53,157 nt of DNA, taken from Prasinococcaceae sp. CCMP 1430 (Eukaryota; Prasinodermophyta; Palmophyllophyceae; Prasinococcales; Prasinococcaceae). A program made the translations under genes and the position numbers. This document shows positions 1-12,240 of this stretch, in pieces (position 1 is the first letter of the stretch; the number at the start of each line of letters is the position of its first letter). Location: assembly GCA_013416795.1 (NCBI GenBank), contig RQSC01000004.1, forward strand, positions 500,854-554,010, in the 5' to 3' direction. Under the pieces are notes generated by a model. It ran no database searches. It was not told where the DNA came from and saw only the letters and a program-made list of their open reading frames with translations.

Positions 1-1008
1 GGCGGAACCCGCCGCGCGGGCGCCGCGAGCGCGCCCTGCGCCGCCACGGCACGCCATGCGCGCGAAGCGGAACCCCGAGCGCGGAACCCATCCCCTCCGG
101 CCCGCGCCGCCGTCGGTGTCCGCCACCGGGACCGCGCTGCACGCAGGCCGCCTCCCCCCCAGCCTGCCTCTTCCCTTCCCCCCGCCCCCCCTCACATCCG
201 ATCGAGGCACGGCGGTGTGCTGCGCGACAGGGCACACGCACACGCACACCTCACCGCCCCCTCCCCCACCCCGTCAGTCAGTCAGGCAGGCAGGCAGGCG
301 GAGTCGACGCATGCCCCACCAAACCCTAACATGAACACGCGGACGCATCACATGACACTACACTACTGTATGTAGATCTCAAACCCTACCCTTACTGCGT
401 GCGCGCGCCGCGGCGCCACAGCGCGCCGCGGCGCCAGCCCGGCCGCGCCTTTCTGCGGATCGTTTCGCCATTGCGGGTCGTCCCGCGCCCTGCCCCCGCG
501 GCGAAGCCCCGCTCGCCCGCGGCCCCGGCCGAGACCGGATCGCGCGCCGCCGACGACGCGATCCTTTTTCCCCGGCGCAATTTTCATCGGATTTTGCGTC
601 CTGAAAAGAATTTATTTTTTTTCCTTTTTCGTCCTCCTTCGGTCGGTGGGTCGGTCGGGTCCACGTGGACCTGGCGGCCCGCCCACGCGACGCGCTCTGG
701 GCACCGTGGCGGCACGCTGCCGACGACGTCACCGCAGACATGGTACCGTACCGACGGGGCCGCACGGGCGTGGGCTGGCCGCAGGAGGGCGGACTCGGAT
801 GTTTCAGTGGAGGGTTCGGCGGGGGCGAGCCAGGCCTGGCCTGGCCTGCTTCGAGCTGTGCCCGCGGCGACGCGTGCGTGTGTCACGCTGCTCTCTCCCA
901 CGCGCCCGCAGTGTACGTGCTTTTGTGCCATCGCCAGTCGTCAGCCGCCGGCGCCAAACGGGTGGCCCACGCGCGGCGCGCGCGCACGCGGGCGGAACCC
1001 GCCGCGCN
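1..1008. other. Gene-poor low-complexity flank ending at an assembly N
   Basis: No supportable gene. The stretch has a CA microsatellite (about 232-250), short CAGT/CAGG tandem runs (about 273-298), two AAACCCTA telo-box-like words (about 322 and 380), and an AT-richer patch near 580-640. Its first 17 bases recur exactly at 991-1007, directly before the single N at 1008. This suggests the contig ends in a repeat and that the join to the next gene is not certain. Confidence 0.6.
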
Positions 1009-3791
<2,783 letters not shown>

Positions 3792-4056
3792 GCGGCGACC
3801 CCTTGGTGGGTGCCACTCACTGCAGCGCGCGCGTACATTAAAACAAGGTGAAGCGGAACACTCGTCATTCAATACTCGTCGCCGCGGGGGGTGGGGCGCG
3901 GAGCACGCAGCGGAGCACACGGCGCGCGGAGGTAGGGCAGCGCGCGCCCGCGCGCGCAAAATTGTACAGGCGCACGCGCGCAGCACACGCCGCGCACGTG
4001 CGTGAAGGTCGATGAGCTCTGGCCCGCGCCACTGCGCGCGACGCGCGCCTGGGCGA

Positions 4057-5325
4057 TCATAGCGCCTGAGCGTCCATCCAAGCGCCGAGCTCTCGTGAAA
4101 AGTCGCCAGCAGCGAGGTCGAGCATGACGTCGTGCCCGCCCTCAAGCCACACGGGCGCGCCGGCGCCGTAGAAGGACGCGGCCTCGTCCACGCCCTCTTC
4201 ATCTACGATCGCATCGCCGCGCGCACCCACCACGAGCACGCGGGCGCCGGCGGGCACCGGCGGGCCGATTGGAAGGCTCTCCTTCTGCGCGGGCGCAGTG
4301 GCAAGCGCGGATTTGAGCGCGTGCGTTCGTGCGGTGCGCGCGTGCGTCAGTGCGCTGCCGTAGCTCATGCCTCTCGCTGGGTTGCTCGTTGGCTCAAGCA
4401 AGTGTGCGGATGGGTTGGGAGGCGTGGAGAAAGAGAGTGTGCGTGCGTGGCCGCGCTTGAGCCGAGGGGGAAGCGCGCGCGGATCGCACGCGCGCGCATC
4501 CCATGCGAGGCGCACCTCGAGGCGCTTGAGGTCGAGCAGCGGGCCATTGCTCCCCTCGGCCATGCGCGCCATCGCCGCCTGCACGACTTCGTCTGGCGTG
4601 GCGCCGCTGAAGAACGTCGAGCGGCAGAGCGCCGCGTCGCGCCGCGCGGCGCCCGCGGCAAACGCCCACGTGAGGCGCACCGACGCCAACGGATCCCGCC
4701 GGAAGAAGCGGCCTATCATCGCCCTGTTCCCGGAGGGCGGCACCGATGCCGCGAGGACGAATGCCGCCGCGGCCGGCGGCGCAACCACACCTGACGCGTA
4801 CTGCTGCACGACCAGCCCGCCGAAGGAGTGGCCTACGACCACCGGCGCGGCGCCACCACACTCGGCACTCACTTGTTTCACCACGGCCGCGAGGTCGGCA
4901 GTATGCTCCTCGAGGGCAGGCGCGTAGTCTACGCCACCTGGCGCATCGCTTCCGCCTTGCCCCCTGAGCGAGTAGGCGACCACGCGTCGTCCGCCGGCGG
5001 CGAGCTCCTGCAGCACGCCGCCGTCGGCCCAGCACCACGCGGCGTGGAATGAGCCGTGCACGAGCACGACGGGAGCGCGCGCATCGTGCGTGCCCGCAGC
5101 GAGCGCCTCGAGCGCGGGCGACGTGTGCGGCGCGCCGGTGTAAAGCACGTGCTCGACCGCAGCCGCGCCGCCACTCGCGGCCTCGGCGGTCGGCGGCGGC
5201 GGCGGCGGCAGTGGCGGCGGCAGTGGAGCGCGCGCGGGCGGGCGCGCGCCGCCGCGAGTGAGTAAGCGAGCAAGTAGGTGCGGCCGTGTGCCGTGGGCAC
5301 GCAAATTGCATCGCGCAGTGCCCAC
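4057..5325 (-). CDS. Alpha/beta hydrolase fold protein, two exons
   Basis: A serine-hydrolase-type alpha/beta fold is visible: the oxyanion region VLVHGSFHAAWCW, the nucleophile elbow GHSFGG, a late Asp in GARGDAIVD, and the catalytic His in EGGHDVML. The best splice model removes 4285-4515 (donor GTGCGC after codon GAG, acceptor GCGCAG), joining LLDLKRLE to KESLPIGPP, a typical pre-strand-7 sequence. That intron is 231 bp with no stop in frame, so retention would also be translatable. No in-frame ATG exists at the 5' end: the open frame begins with GTG at 5325 and a Pro/Ala-rich stretch, so the first exon or a targeting leader is unresolved. The substrate cannot be told. Esterase, lipase and methylesterase-like members all share these motifs. 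Confidence 0.8.
   Translation of the reverse strand: MGTARCNLRAHGTRPHLLARLLTRGGARPPARAPLPPPLPPPPPPTAEAASGGAAAVEHVLYTGAPHTSPALEALAAGTHDARAPVVLVHGSFHAAWCWADGGVLQELAAGGRRVVAYSLRGQGGSDAPGGVDYAPALEEHTADLAAVVKQVSAECGGAAPVVVGHSFGGLVVQQYASGVVAPPAAAAFVLAASVPPSGNRAMIGRFFRRDPLASVRLTWAFAAGAARRDAALCRSTFFSGATPDEVVQAAMARMAEGSNGPLLDLKRLEVRLAWDARACDPRALPPRLKRGHARTLSFSTPPNPSAHLLEPTSNPARGMSYGSALTHARTARTHALKSALATAPAQKESLPIGPPVPAGARVLVVGARGDAIVDEEGVDEAASFYGAGAPVWLEGGHDVMLDLAAGDFSRELGAWMDAQAL
4285..4515 (-). other. Intron of 231 bp that stays open in the reading frame
   Basis: Inferred intron in the alpha/beta hydrolase gene. It has a pyrimidine-rich stretch and CGCACG-type low complexity, a GT start and an AG end in phase 0. 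Its length is a multiple of three and it has no stop codon. Confidence 0.55.
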
Positions 5326-5577
5326 AGCCAGCCGCGTGCGCTCTGTGGCACGCGAAAGCGCGCGAGCGCGGTCTGTGCGTGGTCTGTGCCGGAGTGGACA
5401 AAAACAGACCTCGCGTGTCTAGCCACGCTACGCCTCTGGCGTGCAGACGTGCGAACAAGCACGGCTGTCGCACGCGAGCATACACGAGCGGGTGTAGTAT
5501 GCCAACACAGGCACGCGTGCGCACGCGCGCACAGGAGCGTGTGTGATGCATACGCGGGGTCCTGCGAGCAGGTGGCG

Positions 5578-7134
5578 TTACTGCTCGTGCGCTCGCACAT
5601 CGTCGCCGATGGCGCCCTCGCCCTGCTCGCTCTCGCCCTCGTCCTCGCCCGCGCCCTCGCCCCCGACCACGGCCTCGACCTTGGCCTCACGCGGCCCGTC
5701 GACCTCGGCCTCGGCCGTGACCTCTGTGCCCTCTCTGTTCTCTCTGCTCTCGCTGCCCTCTCTGCTCTCTCTGCCGTCTGTGGCTTGTGTGCCTCGCTCG
5801 CTGGTGTCTCTCCCGACCGCATCGGAGCGGTCTGTGACCGCGCTCGTGGTGCTCACAGGCGAGCCCGAGCCATCCTCAAGCGCATAGGAGCCGTCCGCGA
5901 AGAGCCCCGCGACGAAGTCGTACATGGGATCGCCCGGGCCGGCGGGGGGCTGCGGCGGCGGGTATGGGTCGGGCGCGCCCGTGCGGCGCGCGCGCCAGCG
6001 TCGATAGCGTCTGCGCGCGCGCTCGGTTATGCCCACGCGCTCCTTGAAGGGGTGCTTGCTGTCGTGCATCTGTGGGCGGGACAGCGAGCGGGCGGGCGGG
6101 AGCACGCGCGCGTGCGTGTACGAGTGCGTTCGGGCGCGCCGGCGGGTCAGCACGCGCGGCGTGCACCGCGCGGTGTGCGTTCACACGCGCAGCCGGCGCG
6201 CCCCGCGCACGCGCACTCACCCATCGACCAGGCACGATTCTGCAGAACGAGGCAAGCAGGTAGCGATCCAGAGCCGACTCGCGCTCTTGGACGTAGCGCA
6301 GGTAAGCCACGCCCATCTGGAGAGAGACGGCTCGCCGGCGGCGACGCAGCTGCGCTTCCGGCGACTCGGGCGCAGAGCGCTCGGGCGCATGAAAGCTGCC
6401 TGTGTGCGCATGGCGTAGCACGGGCCCATTGGCGCGGGAATTGGATGCGAGCGCACGAGTCACGTGTGAGGAGGCGCATCAGCACACGCACGTGGCTCGT
6501 CGCTGCAGCGAGGCAGTCGCGTCCTCGCGAGCGCGGGCCGTACACGCATGGACCCATACACGCGCACAACCACTCGCAAACGCATGCGCGGCTGTATTCG
6601 CACTCGCGTGCACGTGCATGCGCGCAAGCGAGCACGGACCCTGAAGCGTTTGCTTGCAGACCTCGCAAGCGAGCGGGTTGCCGAGCGCAGCGGTGAGCGC
6701 CTCTGGCCGCGTGTCGATCCACTGCACGTCATTGCGCGCGCAATGTGAGCGCGTAGAGCATGCCACACACGCGATGCGCCGGAAATGTGAGCCAACGCGC
6801 TCTGTGTCAGTGCGCGCGCACATGTGAGCGCAAGCGCGAGCGTGCGCGCGAGCGCCCTCGCTCATGTACGCGTGCACATGTGTGCGCGCTCGCTCGTGCG
6901 CGTGTGCGTGTGCACCCGCGCGCAACGGCCGAGTCGTGCGGCGCCCGCGCGTCCGCGCACCTTCTGCATGCACTTCACATGGACGTGCGCGAGGTGGCCC
7001 GCGCACCCGCACGGCGTGACGAGCGGTGAGGTGTCATCCTCCTCTGCGGTCATCCCGCAGATGCGGCACTCGGGCGCGTCCACCTCGTCCATCTCGCCGC
7101 CGCCGCGCCACGGCGCGCGCGCGCGCCGTGGCAT
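5578..7134 (-). CDS. RING-CH (MARCH/RINGv-type) E3 ubiquitin ligase, four exons
   Basis: Spliced model: 7134-6961, 6721-6640, 6399-6221 and 6069-5578, giving 308 residues with phases 0, 1 and 0 that all agree. The ATG at 7134 is the first in frame. The C4HC3 zinc ligands of a RING-CH domain appear in order once exons 1 and 2 are joined: C23, C26, C42, C44, H52, C55, C77, C80, with the usual Trp (W59) after MQK. Such domains recruit E2 enzymes and transfer ubiquitin, usually in membranes. No transmembrane helix is obvious here. Instead there is a basic helix-like region (ERARRRYRRWRARR) and a very acidic Glu/Ser/Arg-rich repeat tail (about 5590-5800). Exon 3 ends at a perfect GTGAGT donor and exon 4 begins after CCCACAG. 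Soluble or nuclear RINGv proteins are an alternative class. Confidence 0.8.
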
Positions 7135-7505
7135 CGCCGGCCAGTTCCCCGAAGACGCCCCCGGCCTCTGGAGACGAACCCGGCCGTGACGACAATGCGG
7201 CCCGCCACACACGCACAGTATACATTTAAAATAAACATTTCAAATAGCCACGGGAGAGCACCACTGCCTGAGACATGCGGGTTGCGTTCCCCTACTCGCA
7301 CTGGCGAGAGGCGAGCGAAGCACGTGCTGCCGCGCGAGAACGCGGCGGGGCGGGCGGGCAAGCGCAGCTGCGCCGCGGCGCGCCACACGCAGGCCCGGCG
7401 CGCCGCGGGGCCTGGTGAGCTTGTCCAAGCGAGCGCCGAGGGGCCGGGCGGCGTCGGCCGGTGGCGGTGGCGGAAGCAGGCCACGGAAAAGTGCGGGCGG
7501 GCGGC
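7135..7505. promoter_or_regulatory. Divergent promoter region between the RING-CH and JmjC genes
   Basis: About 370 bp between two ATG codons on opposite strands. It contains a short AT-rich patch (about 7219-7247, with TTTAAAATAAA) in otherwise very GC-rich DNA. No specific factor site is recognised. Confidence 0.4.
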
Positions 7506-9791
7506 ATGCGGCGCCGGTGGCCGGCGCGGGTGTGGGCCCAGCCGTGGCCACCGCCGCCTGCGGTGCGGCTACAGGCGGAGTCACCCGGGCTGCTGCCCGC
7601 GGTCCCCCTCCTGCTCCTCTTGCTGCTGCTGCTCGGCGCGGCCAGCGGGCGCGCCGACGCGCCAGATGCCAGCACTGGCGCTGGTTCCGGAGCGCACGCC
7701 CGCAACACTGGCGTTCCCTCCTTGGAGCCCGTCCCGGGCATCACGCGCGCGTGGTCGTACGACGCGTCGGCCGACACGTGCGCGCGCGTGGCTGCCTCGG
7801 AGCTCACCGCCGAGCGCTATGCGGCCGAGTTTGCCGCGCCGATGAAGCCGCTCATTATTGAGGGCCTCGCCAGCTCGTGGCCTGCGGCGAAGTGGGGCGA
7901 CCCCTCATATCTCTCCGCCGCGCCATGGGGTCCGACTACGCCGGGCAACGGTGTCTCCAGTATGGGGGACGGGTCAGAGCGCGTTCACCAGTGCTTTTGG
8001 GCCACCAAGCGCATACACGAGGTCGAGGCTAAGCTTAAGGTGGGGGAGGGGGGCGACGACGCAAGGCTCGAGCGCGCGTCGCTCTATGAGGCTTTCAAGC
8101 GGATGCTTGTGGCTAACTGTACCGCTCGCGCGAGGGCGGTGCTACCACTGCCGAGCCAACAGCCCTTCACAGACGACTATCCAGACGGAACGCTGGGCGA
8201 TATGGTGCAGCACACGCTCGGCGACCCCGCGCGCAACAGCGAGCCGTGGATGCCACACTCTTCATACGGCCAGTATCTCACCCTGGAGAGCGACATCTTC
8301 GGCCATTTCCCGGAGCTGTGGGACGATCACGTCGGACCGTTGCCCGAGTACCTACGCCCAGAGGAGTTTTTGCGCTTCGAGAAGGACACAGTACGTGGTG
8401 GCAGACGCGGCCCGCCCGCCAACCGCTCACTGCTGCTAGGTGGAAAAGGCTCGCGATCAGCACTGCACCAGGACGGATATGGGTGGACGAGTTGGATCGC
8501 GGTTTTGAGCGGTAGCAAGCTTGCCAAGGTATGGCCGGGCAGCATCGATGCTGCTGCGACGTTTGGCAGCGGGGCAGAGGAGTTCGATCCCTTCAACGAG
8601 TATCCGCCCGAGGTCGACGAGGCGTGGGCGAGAGGAGGGCGATTCGGCGCACACGGCGACGGAGAGTTCGATGACGGCTGGCGCTCGGCCGCGAAGCCGC
8701 GCGCGCCAATGCTGCCAGCGGAGTGCTTGATCCGCGCGGGCGATGTGCTCATCACGCACAACTTCTGGCACACTGTCGTCAACCTCGAGCCGACCGTGGC
8801 CGTGACCTCTAATTTTGTGGACGAGGCCGCGGCAGCCCATTATCTGTGGAAGACTCTCTCGGCCAAGCGGGTCGAATCGGAAGATCTTCGAGACATCCTC
8901 GAGCGACTCCTGCGCTCGCGAAACACAGGTATTGCTGATCGCGTCGTTGAGCAATTCATCGGCTGGGCGAAGGCGCGCTGCGGCACGCATGAGCAGGAGC
9001 TGGTCGCGCGAGCTGCGGCCAATGCACAGACGTACTGGCTGCTCATCTCGAGCATTGCGAGCGCGGCACCAGCAAGCAAGACGCATGCAGTGCTCGCACT
9101 GTCTGCTCAGCTCGAACGCGCGTGCGAGGGGGGCGAGGGCGCGACAGCGATCGCGGCTGCTGCTGCTCAAGATGCTGCTGCTCTCGAGGTTGCGGGCAGG
9201 AAGGGCGAGAAGTACGCGGAGCCCAAGGACCAGTCGCAGCATCTGCTGAAGGGAGGGGGCGAAGACGACGTTCACGAGGTGACTCTGAAGGAGCAGATCG
9301 AGCTGTCTCGGGGAGCACAGATGCAACAGCCGAAGCTCCACGTCCCTAGCATCGGGGAGCAGAAGCGTGAGCACGAACGCGAGCGGCTGCGCGACGCACA
9401 GCAGGCGATGGCGCGCGCACGCGAGGACCCTCAGGGCGTGCCCGCGAACCAGCAATCGCATCCGGTTGGCCAGTTTCTCTCGGGAGCGCGAGCGGACACG
9501 GTCGGGTCCAAGGCGCACAGTGATCGTGAGGAAGCGGCCTACGAAGGGGTGACTCAAAAGGAAAAGGCGCATGGTACCAGTGGCGGGGCGCAGGCGTTCA
9601 CGCGTGTGCGCCCGCATGTGAGGGCAAGCCTCGATGGCAGCGAGACGCTACCGCTGTACGTAGCGCCAGCGGCAGCAGCGGTGCTGTTTGTGGCCGTACT
9701 TCTGCGCGGCACGATCGTGAGGCGACGGCGAGCAGCGACACGGAACATGAGGCTGCCACACACAGCCCCACGGGCACGAGGGCGCGCGTGA
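7506..9791 (+). CDS. Membrane-anchored JmjC-domain oxygenase
   Basis: A predicted 2-oxoglutarate/Fe(II) dioxygenase of 761 residues. The start chosen is the first ATG (7506), just before a strong hydrophobic stretch (PLLLLLLLLLGAASG) that looks like a signal peptide or anchor. The cupin domain runs roughly from residue 115 to 450. It opens with a KPLIIEGLASSWPA segment, and its Fe ligands are His and Asp in LHQDGYGW (about residues 321/323) and a distal His in FWHTVVNLEP (about 422). This is the pattern of JMJD6-like small JmjC hydroxylases. The C-terminal half is charged and Ala/Gln-rich and ends in a second hydrophobic segment (LYVAPAAAAVLFVAVLL) followed by RRRRAATR. The catalytic domain would therefore lie in the lumen of the secretory pathway. 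No intron is needed. The substrate is unknown: hydroxylation of luminal proteins is an inference. Confidence 0.85.
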   Translation: MRRRWPARVWAQPWPPPPAVRLQAESPGLLPAVPLLLLLLLLLGAASGRADAPDASTGAGSGAHARNTGVPSLEPVPGITRAWSYDASADTCARVAASELTAERYAAEFAAPMKPLIIEGLASSWPAAKWGDPSYLSAAPWGPTTPGNGVSSMGDGSERVHQCFWATKRIHEVEAKLKVGEGGDDARLERASLYEAFKRMLVANCTARARAVLPLPSQQPFTDDYPDGTLGDMVQHTLGDPARNSEPWMPHSSYGQYLTLESDIFGHFPELWDDHVGPLPEYLRPEEFLRFEKDTVRGGRRGPPANRSLLLGGKGSRSALHQDGYGWTSWIAVLSGSKLAKVWPGSIDAAATFGSGAEEFDPFNEYPPEVDEAWARGGRFGAHGDGEFDDGWRSAAKPRAPMLPAECLIRAGDVLITHNFWHTVVNLEPTVAVTSNFVDEAAAAHYLWKTLSAKRVESEDLRDILERLLRSRNTGIADRVVEQFIGWAKARCGTHEQELVARAAANAQTYWLLISSIASAAPASKTHAVLALSAQLERACEGGEGATAIAAAAAQDAAALEVAGRKGEKYAEPKDQSQHLLKGGGEDDVHEVTLKEQIELSRGAQMQQPKLHVPSIGEQKREHERERLRDAQQAMARAREDPQGVPANQQSHPVGQFLSGARADTVGSKAHSDREEAAYEGVTQKEKAHGTSGGAQAFTRVRPHVRASLDGSETLPLYVAPAAAAVLFVAVLLRGTIVRRRRAATRNMRLPHTAPRARGRA

Positions 9792-10072
9792 CTGTGTAGG
9801 GGGCGTAATAAGTCACCAAATGAATGCCGCGAGTCGGGCTGCTGGCATGAATTCCAGAATGGCAGGGCAGGGCGCTGGCGCAAACGCACGGCACACGCAT
9901 GCATGCGCGCGAGTTGCGCACACCGTCATCGGGCCGAGCACATTGGCCTGTGACCGCGCTCCCAGCCTACGTACTGGTAGCCCGCGCGAGCGCTCCACCA
10001 CAGCTGCGACGCCGTTGGGCAGCAGCGCTCACCCCTGCGCTCGTGGCGTGCGCGTGGGGGCATGGCTTGGCG

Positions 10073-11621
10073 TTAGCGGCGCGCCCGCATCTCTGCGCAC
10101 ACTTTTGGACCACGCGCTACAGCGGTCGGCGAGGGTATCGCACAGTCATCTTCGGCCGCGCTCCCTTGCGCGAACGCACGCGCGAACGTGGGCGCACACG
10201 CACCGCTCTCCCTCTCCGCCAATCCCCAGCCTTTGGAAGAAATCCTCCCCGAGCAGCGGGTGACGCCAGAACGTCGCAGTGCGCCGCGATCGCCCGCCAA
10301 TCACGCGTGTCTCTCGCGCTCGCGTCGCCAGCAGGTAGCTAGCGTAGCTGTGTTGCGCGGCGAGGGCGCACGCGCTCAGCGGGTCAGCGCGTTGTACGTG
10401 AGCGCTTGTGGTCAAGCGTGCATGCGCGCACAGCCGCAGTTGGCTTCGGGCACACGCGCACACGCCTCGCCGGTGCACGTACGTCTGATACTCGGAGAAC
10501 CCAAGCCGCGGGTCTGTCGACGCGAGCGCTGCGTCTAGGATTCGCCACGCCCACGGAGAGTCAGAGCTCGCGGCCGGCACGTCGGCACCACGGAGCAGAT
10601 CGAGCTCCTCCCCCTCCCTGCCACCGCCGCCGCCTATTACTCCCAAGAGCTCCTGCGCGAACGGCGCCGAAGCAGGGCGCGCCCCCGCATCGCACGTCCA
10701 GGCAGCAGCGCGTCAGCGTGCTGGCACGGCGAGTCAGAGCGCAGCGGTATGCCAACACGCACGTACCTGCACGACATCTCTCCTAAACAGCATCGCGTTG
10801 GAGACATAGCTCGAGCCGTCCGGCGCATATGCGCTCGGCACGCGCGCGAGGCCTGCTACGGCCGCGTCATATGCGCGCACGGCGTTACCGCCGGCGTGCA
10901 GCAGCGTCACTTGCGCCCCCACGCTGCCGGGTGCATGCGAAAACGACTCAAACGACGGTGTCCGCAGCGCAATCATGTCCATGTCCCAGACGACGAATCT
11001 CGAGCTAAGGTCTTGCAGCTGTGGGTGGGGCGAGACCGCCGCGCCCAGCTTGAGCAGCTGCTGCATGTACCAACCACCGAGCGTGCGGCCCGAGTACACT
11101 GAAGCTGCGCCGTCGTCGCCACGACGCTTGTCGAAGTACGCGTCAAGCGCCGCGCGCGTGACACCCGGTAGGACGCTATCCTCAGATACGCAGCGCACAC
11201 GTAAGTGGGCCGCGTGCTCCGCTGCGAGGTCCGCGCATGCGGCCGCATCGGCAGCCAGCAGCACTACCGAGCGAGGACGCACGAACTTGGCCACGGAAAA
11301 CAGCACGGCGCGGGTCACGCAGGAGGGCGCGGCGAGCGTGCCGACGACGTCGGTGTCCGCATAGGGGCTATCGTGAGCGCCTGAGAAGACAGACGCGCCT
11401 TTGTCACTGCCGCTCCCGTTGCCTTGACCGCCCGCCCGTGGCAGTGCCCTCTCGCACCTGGCGTCCCGTTGCGCTGCGGTCGCGCATCGCGGCGGCGAAG
11501 CAGTGCGCCATGCGGCAAGCGCGAGCAGCGCGAGCGCCGCGAGCGGCGCTGCTGCTGCTGCCCGCCCTTGAAGACGTCGCACCAGCCGGGGGGTACGTCG
11601 CTCCGCGCCGGCGCGTGCCAT
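10073..11621 (-). CDS. Type II membrane glycosyltransferase-like protein, four exons
   Basis: The model is 11621-10767, 10652-10483, 10347-about 10197, and a last exon ending with TAA at 10073. The first two introns have good donors (GTACGTGC, GTACGTGC) and acceptors (GCGCAG, AACACAG), and the phases fit. The third intron is tentative. The first ATG gives an Arg-rich tail and one hydrophobic helix (about residues 23-40), the layout of a Golgi type II enzyme. The luminal domain has a GWYMQQLLKLGAA helix, a DxD-type FVVWDMDMI motif that would bind a metal-nucleotide sugar, YVSNAMLFRRDVV, and FSEYQTYASYLL across the exon 2-3 junction. This order resembles the DUF6492 type of putative nucleotide-sugar transferases. 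Donor and acceptor sugars cannot be told. Confidence 0.7.
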
Positions 11622-12240
11622 CGCCCCGCGCCAGCGGCGGGGCGCGCCGTGTGGCGGCGGTTCGGTTGCCGTCACACGCGCCACCACTGGGGGCGCGCCC
11701 GGGGAACTGCCTCAAAAAAGGGGGTACAGGAGTGGGGGGCGAGGGCCAGCGGTGGCGAAGCTCGCGCGCCGCACCGCGTGCGGCAAGCAGCCGCGGCGGC
11801 CGCGGCTTCAAGACACGCGAGAGCACACGCAACGCACGCGCTCGCGTGGTAGCGCACGCAGCGCACGCCTGGCGCGACGTCACACGTGCATGCCCACAGC
11901 TCCTGACGCGCCAGCGCCTCGAATAGCCATACAACATTCACAAGGGATCCACAGAGCGACTGCGCGAGCCTCGCACGTGATGCACGCGCGCGCTAGGCGC
12001 ACAGGCGGCGACGCAACGCCCGTCGCGAGGGCTCCTGCCTGAAGCCACGCCGAGCAGAGGGCGTCCCAGTCGTTTCCATTCTTGCTCTAGAGTGCGTTTC
12101 CTGGCTGCTTCCTCTTTCTTCCAACACACCTCCGATGCAGCAGCAGTGCGGCCCGCCTCGCCACGCCGCGCGCGGGTAGTCGGCCACCCGCCGGTCAACC
12201 CCGCCGCGGGCATCGATCTGAGGTAGCACCTGCGTCGTAA
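11622..12240. other. Intergenic stretch, no gene seen
   Basis: About 620 bp between the start of the glycosyltransferase gene and the 3' end of the PP1 gene. It is GC-rich and has no protein-like frame. It should hold the promoter of the glycosyltransferase gene and the PP1 3' UTR. Confidence 0.4.

Noticed and set aside
310-395. Possible telomere or subtelomere (AAACCCTA words)
   Set aside because: Only isolated single words, no tandem array. The same words occur in the middle of the window.
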